NCBI GenBank assembly: GCA_051747385.1 | Contig: JBNJGB010000031.1 | Coordinates: 1-64,000, forward strand | Source of the DNA: JBNJGB01 sp051747385 | Lineage (GTDB): Bacteria > Myxococcota_A > UBA9042 > PHBI01 > JACKFB01 | Length of the DNA: 64,000 nt | Direction: 5' to 3' | Shown here: positions 39,113-47,115 of the stretch, piece after piece | Layout: every line of letters begins with the position of its first letter | Position numbering within the stretch: the stretch's first letter is position 1 | The notes under the pieces: model-generated | Told to the model about the DNA's origin: nothing | The model's database searches: none | The model's input: the letters and a program-made list of their open reading frames with translations, nothing else | Program-made: the position numbers and the translations under genes

Positions 39113-40066
39113 CTAGTTGTCGAAGAAGTAGAAGAAGTTGGGCTTCGTGCCGGCGTCCTGCTTGAGGACGAACACGCGCTTGTTCTCGAGGACCCAGCGG
39201 ATCTCGCTGTCCGGGTCCAGGAGGTTGCCGAAGACGCGGGCGCCGGTCGGGCAGGCCTCCAGGCACGCGGGCAGGCGGCCCTTGCGGGTCCGGTGGAGGC
39301 AGAAGGTGCACTTCTCCATGACCCCGCGAGGGCGGATCCGGTTCGAGAGGTAGCCCTGGTCCGGGTTCACCTCCTCGGCCGGGATCTCCGGCTTCTTCCA
39401 GTTGAAGCGGCGCGCGTGGTACGGACACGCCGCCTCGCAGTACCGGCAGCCGATGCACCAGTTGTAGTCGACGACGACGATGCCGTCCTCCTCCTTCCAG
39501 GTGGCCTCGACGGGGCAGACGTCGACGCAAGGCGGCTCGTCGCACTGGTGGCACTGGACCGGCATGTAGTAGCGGTCCTCCGCCGGCACGGGGTGGTCGT
39601 ACCAGGCGTTGCCCTGCTCCAGGTCGATGGAGCCCTTCTTCATCTCCAGGACCCGGATGTAGGAGTTGTTCGTCGGCCGGTCGTGGTTGTTCTCCTCGTG
39701 GCACGCCTCGGCGCACTTCCGGCAGCCGATGCACACCGAGAGGTTCAGCGCGTAGCCGAACTTCACGCCCGGCTGCGGCCGCGGGTCGGAGATGGAGACC
39801 TCCGCGCCGTACTGGTCGCGCGCCTCCTGCTCCAGCCGCGCGAACACCTGCTCCTTGTCCTCCGGCGACAGCTCCTTGTAGTGGCGCTGGAGGATCTCGT
39901 CGATGGAGGTGTCGGCCCGGAGCTCCGTCAGCGGCGCCATCGCGCGGGCGAAGGCGGCCGCTCCCAGGGTCGCCCCGGCGGCCTTCATGGCCGTCCGCCG
40001 TCCGAAGCGTCGATTCCAGAACCCGTCGTCCGTCGGGTCGTCCTTGCGCGTATCGTCGTGGCTCAT
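39113..40066 (-). CDS. Tat-exported [4Fe-4S] ferredoxin subunit (DsrO/NrfC-like)
   Basis: A 317-residue periplasmic electron-transfer protein. The N terminus has a twin-arginine signal (RRFGRRTAMKAAGATLGAAAFA). Cys clusters: CIGCRKCAEACHE, CHQCDEPPCVDVCPVEA, CIGCRYCEAACPYHA and CTFCLHRTRKGRLPACLEACPTGA, enough for four [4Fe-4S] clusters. ATG overlaps the cytochrome stop (ATGA). Together with the NrfD-type protein it would form a membrane quinol dehydrogenase that reduces the divergent Nap enzyme. Confidence 0.94.
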   Translation of the reverse strand: MSHDDTRKDDPTDDGFWNRRFGRRTAMKAAGATLGAAAFARAMAPLTELRADTSIDEILQRHYKELSPEDKEQVFARLEQEARDQYGAEVSISDPRPQPGVKFGYALNLSVCIGCRKCAEACHEENNHDRPTNNSYIRVLEMKKGSIDLEQGNAWYDHPVPAEDRYYMPVQCHQCDEPPCVDVCPVEATWKEEDGIVVVDYNWCIGCRYCEAACPYHARRFNWKKPEIPAEEVNPDQGYLSNRIRPRGVMEKCTFCLHRTRKGRLPACLEACPTGARVFGNLLDPDSEIRWVLENKRVFVLKQDAGTKPNFFYFFDN

Positions 40067-40770
40067 CGGCGCGCGCTCCTGTCGGGGTGTGCGTCGTCGT
40101 GGGCGGGGGCGGGGTGCTCCGAGGCGGGCCCGTGGCCCTGCAGGAAGCGATCCCTCGGCGGGAAGGCCGGGACCATCCCGCGATAGGCCGGGGCGTGGGC
40201 GTCGTGGCAGTCCAGGCAGTGGCTCCGCGTGCGCGGGCCCGCGTCCAGGTCCCAGTAGCCGGTCATCCCGCCGTGGGCCCCGTGGTCGTAGTCCCGCTTC
40301 TGCGGGCCGTGGCACTGGGCGCAGAGGTCCATCGAGTCCCGGAGCGCGACCCGCTCGCCGTCCGCCAGGCGGAAGTCGTCGTAGCCGGGCGGCGCGTGGC
40401 AGGACCGGCACGACAGCTCGCCGTGATCGAAGGTCAGGCCCGCGTGGAACTCCTCCAGGTCGGCGGCGTCGCGCACGGCTTCCGGAGAGGGCTCGCGGAG
40501 CGTGTGGCACGTCGCGCAACCCACCTTCACGGCCCCTTCGCCGTCGGTCACGGTCACCCGCAAGTCCCCGTCAGGATGGCGAATTCGCGTTGTGTGGGAT
40601 TTTGACCGGGCTTTTTCGCCCACCCCCTCCGACCCGGGGACGTTTGCCACATCGGACTCCCCGGCGGCGCAGCCCATCAGGGCCGAGATCAGGGTGATCG
40701 CCAGCAGGCGTGTCGGGCTCCGGTCCAGTCTGCGCGAACGGTTCATCCAGGGCTCTCTCGCCGAGTGCAT
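40063..40770 (-). CDS. Tetraheme c-type cytochrome lipoprotein
   Basis: A 235-residue protein with four CxxCH heme sites (CATCH, CRSCH, CAQCH, CLDCH) and several free histidines for bis-His ligation. The lipoprotein signal (LLAITLISALMGC) suggests anchoring in a membrane facing the periplasm. ATG at 40770 is preferred because AAAGGAGG lies eight bases upstream; an in-frame ATG at 40746 is possible. First gene of the minus-strand half of the nap locus, so it is probably the electron carrier between the quinol module and NapA/NapB. Confidence 0.9.
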   Translation of the reverse strand: MHSAREPWMNRSRRLDRSPTRLLAITLISALMGCAAGESDVANVPGSEGVGEKARSKSHTTRIRHPDGDLRVTVTDGEGAVKVGCATCHTLREPSPEAVRDAADLEEFHAGLTFDHGELSCRSCHAPPGYDDFRLADGERVALRDSMDLCAQCHGPQKRDYDHGAHGGMTGYWDLDAGPRTRSHCLDCHDAHAPAYRGMVPAFPPRDRFLQGHGPASEHPAPAHDDAHPDRSARR

Positions 40771-40845
40771 GGGGCGGCCTCCTTTGCTCACCGGGCACGA
40801 CCCTTGCAAGGAGCAGGCCACCGAGACGACGCCGGACCCGATGTT

Positions 40846-40861
40846 CCTGTTTGAGAACAGG
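40846..40861. promoter_or_regulatory. Palindrome CCTGTT-N4-AACAGG in the divergent nap promoter region
   Basis: A perfect 6-bp dyad with a 4-base spacer in the 143-base region 40771-40913 between the two halves of the nap locus. The size resembles FNR/CRP-type or other dimeric regulator sites, but the sequence is not the FNR consensus TTGAT-N4-ATCAA. It is the only clear dyad in this region. Confidence 0.5.
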
Positions 40862-40913
40862 CGGTTCCACGGGTCCGTCCGGCGAGCCACCCATCACGAG
40901 CCTGGAGGAAGCC

Positions 40914-41186
40914 GTGGCCATCAGCGGCCTCATCGCGACCCTGGATTCAGACGCGCGACGCGCGGAGGACGCCGTCGCCGCGCTGTCGGAACACCCCGCC
41001 GTCGAGGTGGGCGAGCGGAGCGGCCTGCGCCTGCCCCTCGTCCTCGACACCCCGTCCTGGCGCGAGGACCGCACGGTCTACCGCTGGATCGAGGCCCTCG
41101 ACGGCGTGCTCCACGTGGACGTCGCCTGCGTGTGGCTCGACGAGGAGACGGATCCCCGCGCCCAGGCCCAGGAGGCCACCCGATGA
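40914..41186 (+). CDS. napD: NapD-like maturation chaperone
   Basis: A 90-residue protein of NapD fold: AISGLIATLDSDARRAEDAVAALSEHPAVEVG, then TVYRWIEALDGVLHVDVACVWLDEE, with the beta-alpha-beta spacing of NapD, which binds the Tat signal of NapA. The start is GTG with GGAGGAA just upstream. Its TGA overlaps the napA ATG, so the two are coupled. Sequence divergence from enterobacterial NapD is large; the call rests on fold pattern and position. Confidence 0.82.
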   Translation: MAISGLIATLDSDARRAEDAVAALSEHPAVEVGERSGLRLPLVLDTPSWREDRTVYRWIEALDGVLHVDVACVWLDEETDPRAQAQEATR

Positions 41187-43618
41187 CCGATTGGAAGCCC
41201 CTCGACCGACGTGAGTTCCTCCGCCGCTCCGCCATGGCGACGGCGACGGCCGCCGCGGCCGCGCACCTCCCCGCCGGGATCGCCAGGGCCGGCACGCGCC
41301 CGACCGGGTCTCCACCGCCGGACATCGACGGCGTGAGGTGGGACAAGGCGCCGTGCCGGTTCTGCGGCACCGGCTGCCACGTCCAGGTGGGTACCCGCGG
41401 TGGCAAGGTGGTCGCGGTCGCCGGCGACGAGGCCGCCGACGTGAACAAGGGCCTGCTGTGCGTGAAGGGCTATCACGTGGGCGCCATCCTCTACGGCAAG
41501 GACCGCCTGACGAAGCCCCTGCTCCGCAAGGGCGGCAAGCTGCGGCCCGTGTCCTGGGACGAGGCCCTCGACGTCGTCGCCCGCCGCATCATGGCGAAGC
41601 CCGACGAGTTCGCGTTCTACGGGTCGGGCCAGTGGACCATCCCGGAGGGCTACGCCGCCCAGAAGTTCACCAAGGGCGGCCTGTCCAACAACCACATCGA
41701 CCCGAACGCGCGCCTGTGCATGGCCTCGGCGGTCACCGGCTTCATCTCCACCTACGGCGTGGACGAGCCGAACGGCTGCTACCAGGACCTGGACGAGTGC
41801 GACGTGGTCATCACGTGGGGCAACAACCCCGCCGAGATGCACCCCGTCCTGTTCAGCCGCATCGTCGACCGTCGCTCCCGCGGCGAGGACGTGAAGCTCA
41901 TCGACATCGGCACGCGCCGCACGCGGACGACGGAGCACGCCGACCACTACCTGCGCTTCGACCCGCACGGCGACCTGGCCATCGCCAACGGCATCGCCCA
42001 CCTGCTGCTGGAAAACGGCACGTGGGACCGCGACTTCGTCGAGAAGAACTGCCACTTCCGGCAGGACGAGGCGGAGCCCTCGCTCAAGGGCAAGCCGATG
42101 ACCTTCGAGGCCTACAAGAAGGCGCTCGAGCCGTACACGCCGGACAAGGTCGAGGAGCTCTCCGGCGTCCCGGCCGACGACATCCGGATGCTGGGCGATC
42201 TCTTCGGCGACCCGGAGGTCAAGATCACCAGCCTCTGGTGCATGGGCATGAACCAGCACACCCGGGGCACCGCCATCAACCGGCTGGTCCACGGCGTCCA
42301 CCTGCTGAGCGGCCACTTCGGGAGGCCGGGCGACAACCCGACCAGCCTCACCGGGCAGCCCTCGGCCTGCGGCACCGCCCGCGAGGTCGGCACCCTGGCC
42401 CACGCCCTGCCGGGCGGCCGGATCGTCAAGAAGAAGGAGCACCGGGAGGACGCCGAGCGCATCTGGAACCTGCCGGCGGGCCGCGTGAACCCGAAGCCGG
42501 GCCATCACACGGTGAAGATGTGGGAGAGGTTCTGCACCCCGACGAGCGAGGGCGGCGACGTCACGACCCTCTGGGTGCAGGTGACGAACCCGGGGCACAC
42601 GCTGCCGAACCTCCACAAGCTCTTCCGGGCGAAGGAGGGCCTGGAGGACAAGTTCCTCATCGTCTCGGACGTCTACCCGACGGCCACCACGGAGCTGGCC
42701 GACCTGGTGCTGCCCGCGGCCCTGTGGGTCGAGAAGAACGGCATGTTCGGCAACTCCGAGCGGCGGACCCAGCAGTGGTTCCGCCAGGTCATGCCGCCGG
42801 GCGACGCCCGCGACGACTGCTGGCAGACCATCGCGGTGGCCCGGCGCCTGTACGACCTGGGCTTCCCCGGGATGCGCGACAAGGACGGCCACTTCCTGTT
42901 CCGCGTGACCGACGACGACGGCCGCGAGGTCCCGGTCTGGGAGTGGGAGCACTACTACGACGTCAACGTCGACGAGGCGCTGTTCGACGAGTACCGGGAG
43001 TTCTCGTTCAAGAAGCACAAGCACCTGGCGCCCTACAGCGAGTACGTGAAGGCGCGCGGCCTGCGCTGGCCGGTGGTCGAGCAGCCGGACGGGAGCTGGC
43101 GGGAGACGGGCTTCCGCTTCTCGGGCTTCGACGACCCGTTCGTCTCCGAGGGGAAGGACATCGAGTTCTACCACTCCACCACGGGCGACGGCCGGGCGCA
43201 GATCTGGTTCATGCCCCACGAGTTCCCGCCGGAGATGCCCGACGACGAGTACCCGTTCTGGCTCTGCACGGGCCGCGTCCTGGAGCACTGGCACACGGGG
43301 ACCATGACCATCCGGGTGCCCCAGCTGAAGCGCTCCATGCCCACGGCCTACGTGGAGCTCCACCGGGACGACGCCCTGGAGCTGGGCGTGACCAACGGCG
43401 ACGTGGTCGTCATCGAGTCCCGCCGCGGGGAGGTGGAGGTCCCGGTCTGGATCGACGGGCGGGGCAAGCCGCCGCGGCGCTACGCCTTCGTGCCGTTCTT
43501 CGACGAGACGAAGCTCGTGAACACCGTCACCCTCGACGCCCACGACCCCATCTCGAAGCAGCCGGACTACAAGAAGTGCGCGGTCCGGATCCGCAAGAGC
43601 ACCGGGTCGAAGGCGTAG
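41183..43618 (+). CDS. napA: Periplasmic nitrate reductase catalytic subunit
   Basis: An 811-residue Mo-bis-MGD enzyme that reduces nitrate to nitrite. Tat signal RREFLRRSAM; [4Fe-4S] ligands C58-x2-C61-x3-C65 and C93 (CRFCGTGC, LLCVKG); molybdenum ligand C179 in NARLCMASAV. The downstream pterin-binding segments (CMGMNQHTRGT, YPTATTELADLVLPAALWVEKNG, EHWHTGTMT) match NapA. The Cys ligand and gene context (napD, NapB-like) favour NapA over the respiratory NarG or assimilatory NasA. Confidence 0.95.
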   Translation: MTDWKPLDRREFLRRSAMATATAAAAAHLPAGIARAGTRPTGSPPPDIDGVRWDKAPCRFCGTGCHVQVGTRGGKVVAVAGDEAADVNKGLLCVKGYHVGAILYGKDRLTKPLLRKGGKLRPVSWDEALDVVARRIMAKPDEFAFYGSGQWTIPEGYAAQKFTKGGLSNNHIDPNARLCMASAVTGFISTYGVDEPNGCYQDLDECDVVITWGNNPAEMHPVLFSRIVDRRSRGEDVKLIDIGTRRTRTTEHADHYLRFDPHGDLAIANGIAHLLLENGTWDRDFVEKNCHFRQDEAEPSLKGKPMTFEAYKKALEPYTPDKVEELSGVPADDIRMLGDLFGDPEVKITSLWCMGMNQHTRGTAINRLVHGVHLLSGHFGRPGDNPTSLTGQPSACGTAREVGTLAHALPGGRIVKKKEHREDAERIWNLPAGRVNPKPGHHTVKMWERFCTPTSEGGDVTTLWVQVTNPGHTLPNLHKLFRAKEGLEDKFLIVSDVYPTATTELADLVLPAALWVEKNGMFGNSERRTQQWFRQVMPPGDARDDCWQTIAVARRLYDLGFPGMRDKDGHFLFRVTDDDGREVPVWEWEHYYDVNVDEALFDEYREFSFKKHKHLAPYSEYVKARGLRWPVVEQPDGSWRETGFRFSGFDDPFVSEGKDIEFYHSTTGDGRAQIWFMPHEFPPEMPDDEYPFWLCTGRVLEHWHTGTMTIRVPQLKRSMPTAYVELHRDDALELGVTNGDVVVIESRRGEVEVPVWIDGRGKPPRRYAFVPFFDETKLVNTVTLDAHDPISKQPDYKKCAVRIRKSTGSKA

Positions 43619-43621
43619 GCG

Positions 43622-44404
43622 ATGGAGGACAAGCCCGTGAAGAGCGACACCTCCGAGCGTTCGCCGGTCCTGACGGTGGCCCTGGCCGTGATCATCGGCG
43701 TGGCCCTGGCCGGCTTCTTCGTCGGCATCCGGCCGCTGCCCGAGTCCGCGCCCCCGGCCGCCGCCGCATCGGAATCCGACGGCGCCGCCCCGCAGGTGAG
43801 CGTCCAGCCCGCGAAGAGCTACACGGAGCTGTGGGAGACCGATCGTGGCCCCAACGCCGGCGGCTTCTCCGACCTGGCGACCCTGCGCAAGAACGCGCCG
43901 GAGGCGCCCGGGACCGCCCCCGGGATGGAGGCGAAGCTGGCCTCCCTGGAGGCTCGGTCCGACAACCGCGCCTACGACGGCGCCCCGCCCACGGTCCCCC
44001 ACGCCATCGACCCGCGGGACGCCTCGTCGTGCCTGACGTGTCACGGCGAGGGCGTGACCATGGCGGGCCGGACCGCCTCTCCCATCCCGCACCCGCCGTA
44101 CGCGAACTGCACACAGTGCCACGCCCCGGACGGCGGGCCGCGCTGGGCGGACGAGCCGACTTCGACGGACAACTCCTTCGTCGGCCTGGCCGCGCCCACC
44201 GGCGGCCCCAAGGCACACCCGGCCGCGCCGCCGCAGATCCCGCACCCCACGCGGATGCGCTCGGACTGCGGAAGCTGTCACGGCCCCTACGGCGCGCCGG
44301 GGCTCCGGAGCACCCACTCGGACGACCGCCGGAGCTGCACCCAGTGCCACGCCCCGTCGGCGCAGGAGGACCGGCGCGACTGGTTCGACCAGGTGGAGAT
44401 GTAG
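43622..44404 (+). CDS. napB: NapB-like cytochrome c with four heme sites
   Basis: A 260-residue protein with an N-terminal uncleaved-looking helix (TVALAVIIGVALAGFF) and four CxxCH motifs: CLTCH, CTQCH, CGSCH, CTQCH. The first pair lies in VPHAIDPRDASSCLTCHGEG and PHPPYANCTQCHAPDGGP, typical of diheme NapB. The second pair repeats this arrangement, so the protein looks like a tandem NapB. It starts four bases after the napA stop, as expected for the electron-donating subunit. Whether all four hemes bind is not visible. Confidence 0.87.
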   Translation: MEDKPVKSDTSERSPVLTVALAVIIGVALAGFFVGIRPLPESAPPAAAASESDGAAPQVSVQPAKSYTELWETDRGPNAGGFSDLATLRKNAPEAPGTAPGMEAKLASLEARSDNRAYDGAPPTVPHAIDPRDASSCLTCHGEGVTMAGRTASPIPHPPYANCTQCHAPDGGPRWADEPTSTDNSFVGLAAPTGGPKAHPAAPPQIPHPTRMRSDCGSCHGPYGAPGLRSTHSDDRRSCTQCHAPSAQEDRRDWFDQVEM

Positions 44405-44412
44405 GGGGACGT

Positions 44413-45066
44413 GTGAGCCGAGCCGCCACCAGCCGCCGCGGGTTCTTCCGCGGCTTCGTGCGCGAGCTTGCGGGGGCGGCCGGCTCCGTCGCCCGGGAGC
44501 TGGAGGCCCCACGGGAGGAGCCCCCGCCCCCGGCGGACGAGTCGGCCCCTCCCGCGCCGCGCCGCCGTCCGCCGCCGCCGGTGCATCGCCCTCCGGGGGC
44601 CATCGACGAGGCCTCCTTCCTGGAGGTCTGCACGGGCTGCGACGCGTGCGCCGAGGCGTGCCCCCACGGCTCCATCGTCCCGGCCCCGCCTCGCCTGCGC
44701 CACGCCGCCGGCACGCCGGTCATCGACCCGCACCGCGCGCCCTGTCACCTGTGCCCCGACACGCCGTGCATCTCCGCCTGCGAGCCCGGCGCGCTGCGCC
44801 CCGACCAGCCCCGCCGGATGGGCACCGCCCACATCCAGAAGCACCAGTGCCTCTCCTGGCGGAACGAGATGTGCTCGGTCTGCATCGAGCGCTGCCCGGT
44901 GCCGGGCGCGCTGACCTCGGACCGCGGTCGCCCCGTCGTGGACGGGTCCCTGTGCGACGGCTGCGGCCTCTGCATGTGGTACTGCCCGGCGCCCGTGAAC
45001 GCCATCCTCGTCCTGCCGGCCCGCGATCGACCCGCCCCACCCACGGAGACTCCCGATGCAGGCTGA
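44413..45066 (+). CDS. Ferredoxin-type protein, NapF/NapG-like
   Basis: A 217-residue protein with an Arg-containing N terminus (RAATSRRGFFRGFVREL), a Pro-rich linker, and four clusters of Cys: CTGCDACAEACPHG, CHLCPDTPCISACEPGAL, CSVCIERCP and CDGCGLCMWYCP. This fits the MauM/NapG or NapF ferredoxins of nap operons. GTG start at 44413, nine bases after napB. Its stop overlaps the next gene start. Probable role: electron transfer or maturation for NapA. Confidence 0.88.
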   Translation: MSRAATSRRGFFRGFVRELAGAAGSVARELEAPREEPPPPADESAPPAPRRRPPPPVHRPPGAIDEASFLEVCTGCDACAEACPHGSIVPAPPRLRHAAGTPVIDPHRAPCHLCPDTPCISACEPGALRPDQPRRMGTAHIQKHQCLSWRNEMCSVCIERCPVPGALTSDRGRPVVDGSLCDGCGLCMWYCPAPVNAILVLPARDRPAPPTETPDAG

Positions 45067-45370
45067 CGCCCCCGTCCGGACCGAGGACCTGCCCCCCGTC
45101 TACAGGGCGGACCTGGACCCGGAGACCCTGGACGCCCTCTTCGCCGACGTGGCCGCCCACGCGGACCTCCTCGGCTGCGTCCTGAAGGGCGGCGCCGAGG
45201 AGTACGCCGACGGCGTCTGCCCCCTCGGACGCGCACACGACCTGCTGTCCACCCGCGCCGTCCGGGGCGTCCAGCTCCGCTACCGCCACGACGGCAACGA
45301 GTGGTGGGACACCCTCATCTCGGCCGACCCCGACACCGTGCGCCTCGTCCGCATCCGGCACGAGGTCTAG
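45056..45370 (+). CDS. Small nap-operon protein, unknown function
   Basis: A 104-residue soluble protein (MQADAPVRTEDLPPVYRADLDPETLDALFADVAAHADLL, mostly helical, then a beta-rich C terminus ending LVRIRHEV). No family recognised. ATG overlaps the ferredoxin stop by 11 bases, so it is almost certainly co-translated with the nap genes. It may be a chaperone or regulator of the locus. Confidence 0.75.
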   Translation: MQADAPVRTEDLPPVYRADLDPETLDALFADVAAHADLLGCVLKGGAEEYADGVCPLGRAHDLLSTRAVRGVQLRYRHDGNEWWDTLISADPDTVRLVRIRHEV

Positions 45371-45386
45371 TCGCACAGGACGGCGC

Positions 45387-45533
45387 TCACCGCTCCGCGT
45401 CGCGGCCGGGTCGCGAACGGCCCCACCCGTCGCCGCCCTCGGCGCCGAGGCGCTCCAGCAACCAGGCCTGGAGGCGCGCCTGGATCTGCTCCTCGCTCTC
45501 CTCGGGGTGGCGGCGCCGCAGGTTCTGGTGCAT
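45387..45533 (-). CDS. Short C-terminal part of a small conserved protein, start unclear
   Basis: From the ATG at 45533 the frame encodes 48 residues (MHQNLRRRHPEESEEQIQARLQAW, then LGAEGGDGWG). The family-like sequence extends upstream as TPADRLRAALDLFDEGGAL to about 45605, but no ATG, GTG or TTG is in frame there, so either the start is non-standard or a frameshift has removed it. Small proteins of this sort (helical, with RLRAWL and GAE-GD near the end) are familiar to me as uncharacterised bacterial families. It lies just beyond the ATPase gene; the TGA is 16 bases from the nap operon end. Confidence 0.45.
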   Translation of the reverse strand: MHQNLRRRHPEESEEQIQARLQAWLLERLGAEGGDGWGRSRPGRDAER

Positions 45534-45661
45534 CAGCGCGCCGCCCTCGTCGAAGAGGTCGAGCGCTGCCCGGAGGCGGTCCGCAGGGGTCTCGGTCGGG
45601 AGGTCGGTCCTCCACGGCCCGTTGTACCGGTTGCCTCGGGCGCCGTCATCGCACGGCCCGT

Positions 45662-46990
45662 CTACGCCGGCCCCTCGCGCAGGAACTGCCGCAGCGTGAT
45701 CCCGCGGATCCGGTCCGTCTCGAACGGCTCGCTGCCGACGACGACGAGGCGACGCGAGGGCAGCGTCTTCGGGAACCACCCGAAGTCGAGGGGCCCGACG
45801 CGGCCGCGCTTCACCTCGACCATGGTGTCGTCGCCCACGACGAAGTCGACCTCGTGCTTGCGGCTGCTCCAGTAGGGGAGGAGCTCGGGGGCCTCGACGC
45901 CGGCGATGGCTGCGCGCCGCCACAGCTCCTGGGCCACCAGCCACTCGATCCAGGAGGCCTGCTGCTCCGGGGGCAGCCCGCGGAACTCGTCTACGGAGCG
46001 GAGCCGGGCCGGGTGCCAGCAGACGGCCGCCAGCAAGTTGATGAACGGGTACTTCGCCGGTCTTCGCGTGGCGCGGACCTGCTTCGACTCATCCCAGGCG
46101 TGGGAGAGCCCCAGCACCAGGATGTCGGCCAGCTGCTCGACGTAGCCGGCCGCCACGGTGTTGTTGGCCAGACCCGCCTCCCGGGCCAGCCGTGCCTGGC
46201 CCACCGGGGTCCCGCCTCGCCGCAGCAGGACGTCCATGACCGCCATGAGCGCGGCGCGAGACCGCCCGGAGCGGGCCATCTCGCCGTGGATCCAGTCCCG
46301 CACGATCTCGACGACGAACGGGCTGAGTCGCCCCTCCGTGGCCAGCTCGGCGAGGGCGACGGGGCTCCCTCCGGACAGGAGGTAGACCCACACTGCGTCA
46401 TCCGGGCTCACCCGGGGCTCGTGGCCCTGGCAGCAGGCCTCCTCGAAGGCGGAGAAGGACACCGGCGTGAAGTACCAGCTCGTGCGCTCGAGCCGCCCCT
46501 TGCGCCCGGGGAGACGCTCGGCCCCGCGCCTCAGGTCCGTCGCGCGAGAGCCGGTCGTGATCACCAGCACGCGCTCCAGCGTCCCCGCGTCCACCAAACG
46601 CTTGAGGGCCCGCTCCCACTCGTCGACGGCGGTGATCTCGTCGATGAACAGTCGCCGCACCGCCGCCTCGCGGGCATACAGCGGGACGACCGCCTCCACG
46701 GCCTCGCGGAGCGCAGCGGCGTCCGTGATCTCGTCCCCGTTCAAGTAGAAGGCCGAGCCCGGCCCGAACTCGTCGATGGTGCGCCGGACCTGCGCCTCCA
46801 GCCACGTGCTCTTGCCGTACTGCCGGGCGCCCCGGATCAGCAGGATACCGGGCTCGGTCGGCAGACGCTCCAACCCGAAATCCACGTCGAAGCGCACAGC
46901 CCGGCGCTCCACCCGGTCCAGGTGTGGCAGGACCCCCGGCTGGTCGATGGCGCCGCGGAACAGCGCGTCGTTGATATCACTAACGTCCAC
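45662..46990 (-). CDS. AAA+ ATPase with DUF4143-type C terminus
   Basis: A 442-residue ATPase. Walker A GARQYGKST (about residues 53-61), Walker B-like RRLFIDEITAVDEW, and sensor region VLVITTGSRATDL. The C-terminal part (VQQLADILVLG-type and EVDFVVGDDTMVEVKRG) carries a nuclease-like E-D-x(n)-E-x-K pattern seen in AAA_14/DUF4143 proteins. GTG start at 46990, lying within a tandem dyad. The surrounding sequence is AT-richer than the rest of the window, suggesting acquisition. Function of these proteins is not settled; defence or regulation are proposals. Confidence 0.88.
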   Translation of the reverse strand: MDVSDINDALFRGAIDQPGVLPHLDRVERRAVRFDVDFGLERLPTEPGILLIRGARQYGKSTWLEAQVRRTIDEFGPGSAFYLNGDEITDAAALREAVEAVVPLYAREAAVRRLFIDEITAVDEWERALKRLVDAGTLERVLVITTGSRATDLRRGAERLPGRKGRLERTSWYFTPVSFSAFEEACCQGHEPRVSPDDAVWVYLLSGGSPVALAELATEGRLSPFVVEIVRDWIHGEMARSGRSRAALMAVMDVLLRRGGTPVGQARLAREAGLANNTVAAGYVEQLADILVLGLSHAWDESKQVRATRRPAKYPFINLLAAVCWHPARLRSVDEFRGLPPEQQASWIEWLVAQELWRRAAIAGVEAPELLPYWSSRKHEVDFVVGDDTMVEVKRGRVGPLDFGWFPKTLPSRRLVVVGSEPFETDRIRGITLRQFLREGPA

Positions 46991-47022
46991 ACCGTTAGCC
47001 TACCTAACGATATGACCGTTAG
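46980..47022. promoter_or_regulatory. Tandem dyad operator CTAACG-N7-CGTTAG, two copies
   Basis: Two identical-architecture dyads, CTAACG-N7-CGTTAG, lie at 46980-46998 and 47004-47022, exactly 24 bp apart. The first overlaps the GTG start codon (46988-46990) of the ATPase gene. This is a strong candidate for a repressor site controlling the ATPase, possibly by its own product or an unlinked regulator. The N7 spacers differ, so it is the half-sites that are conserved. Confidence 0.65.
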
Positions 47023-47115
47023 CAACAATCAGTCCTCCGTCTCACGCCTTGACGCCCACCGGAGGAGGGTCATCCTCGGGGTGAGACCTCCCCTTCGCGA
47101 GGCGCCGAGGTGCCC

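Noticed and set aside
41078..44512. Long minus-strand open frame opposite napA
   Set aside because: It is the antisense of napD, napA and napB, with Val/Leu/His/Arg-rich low-complexity composition and no motif.
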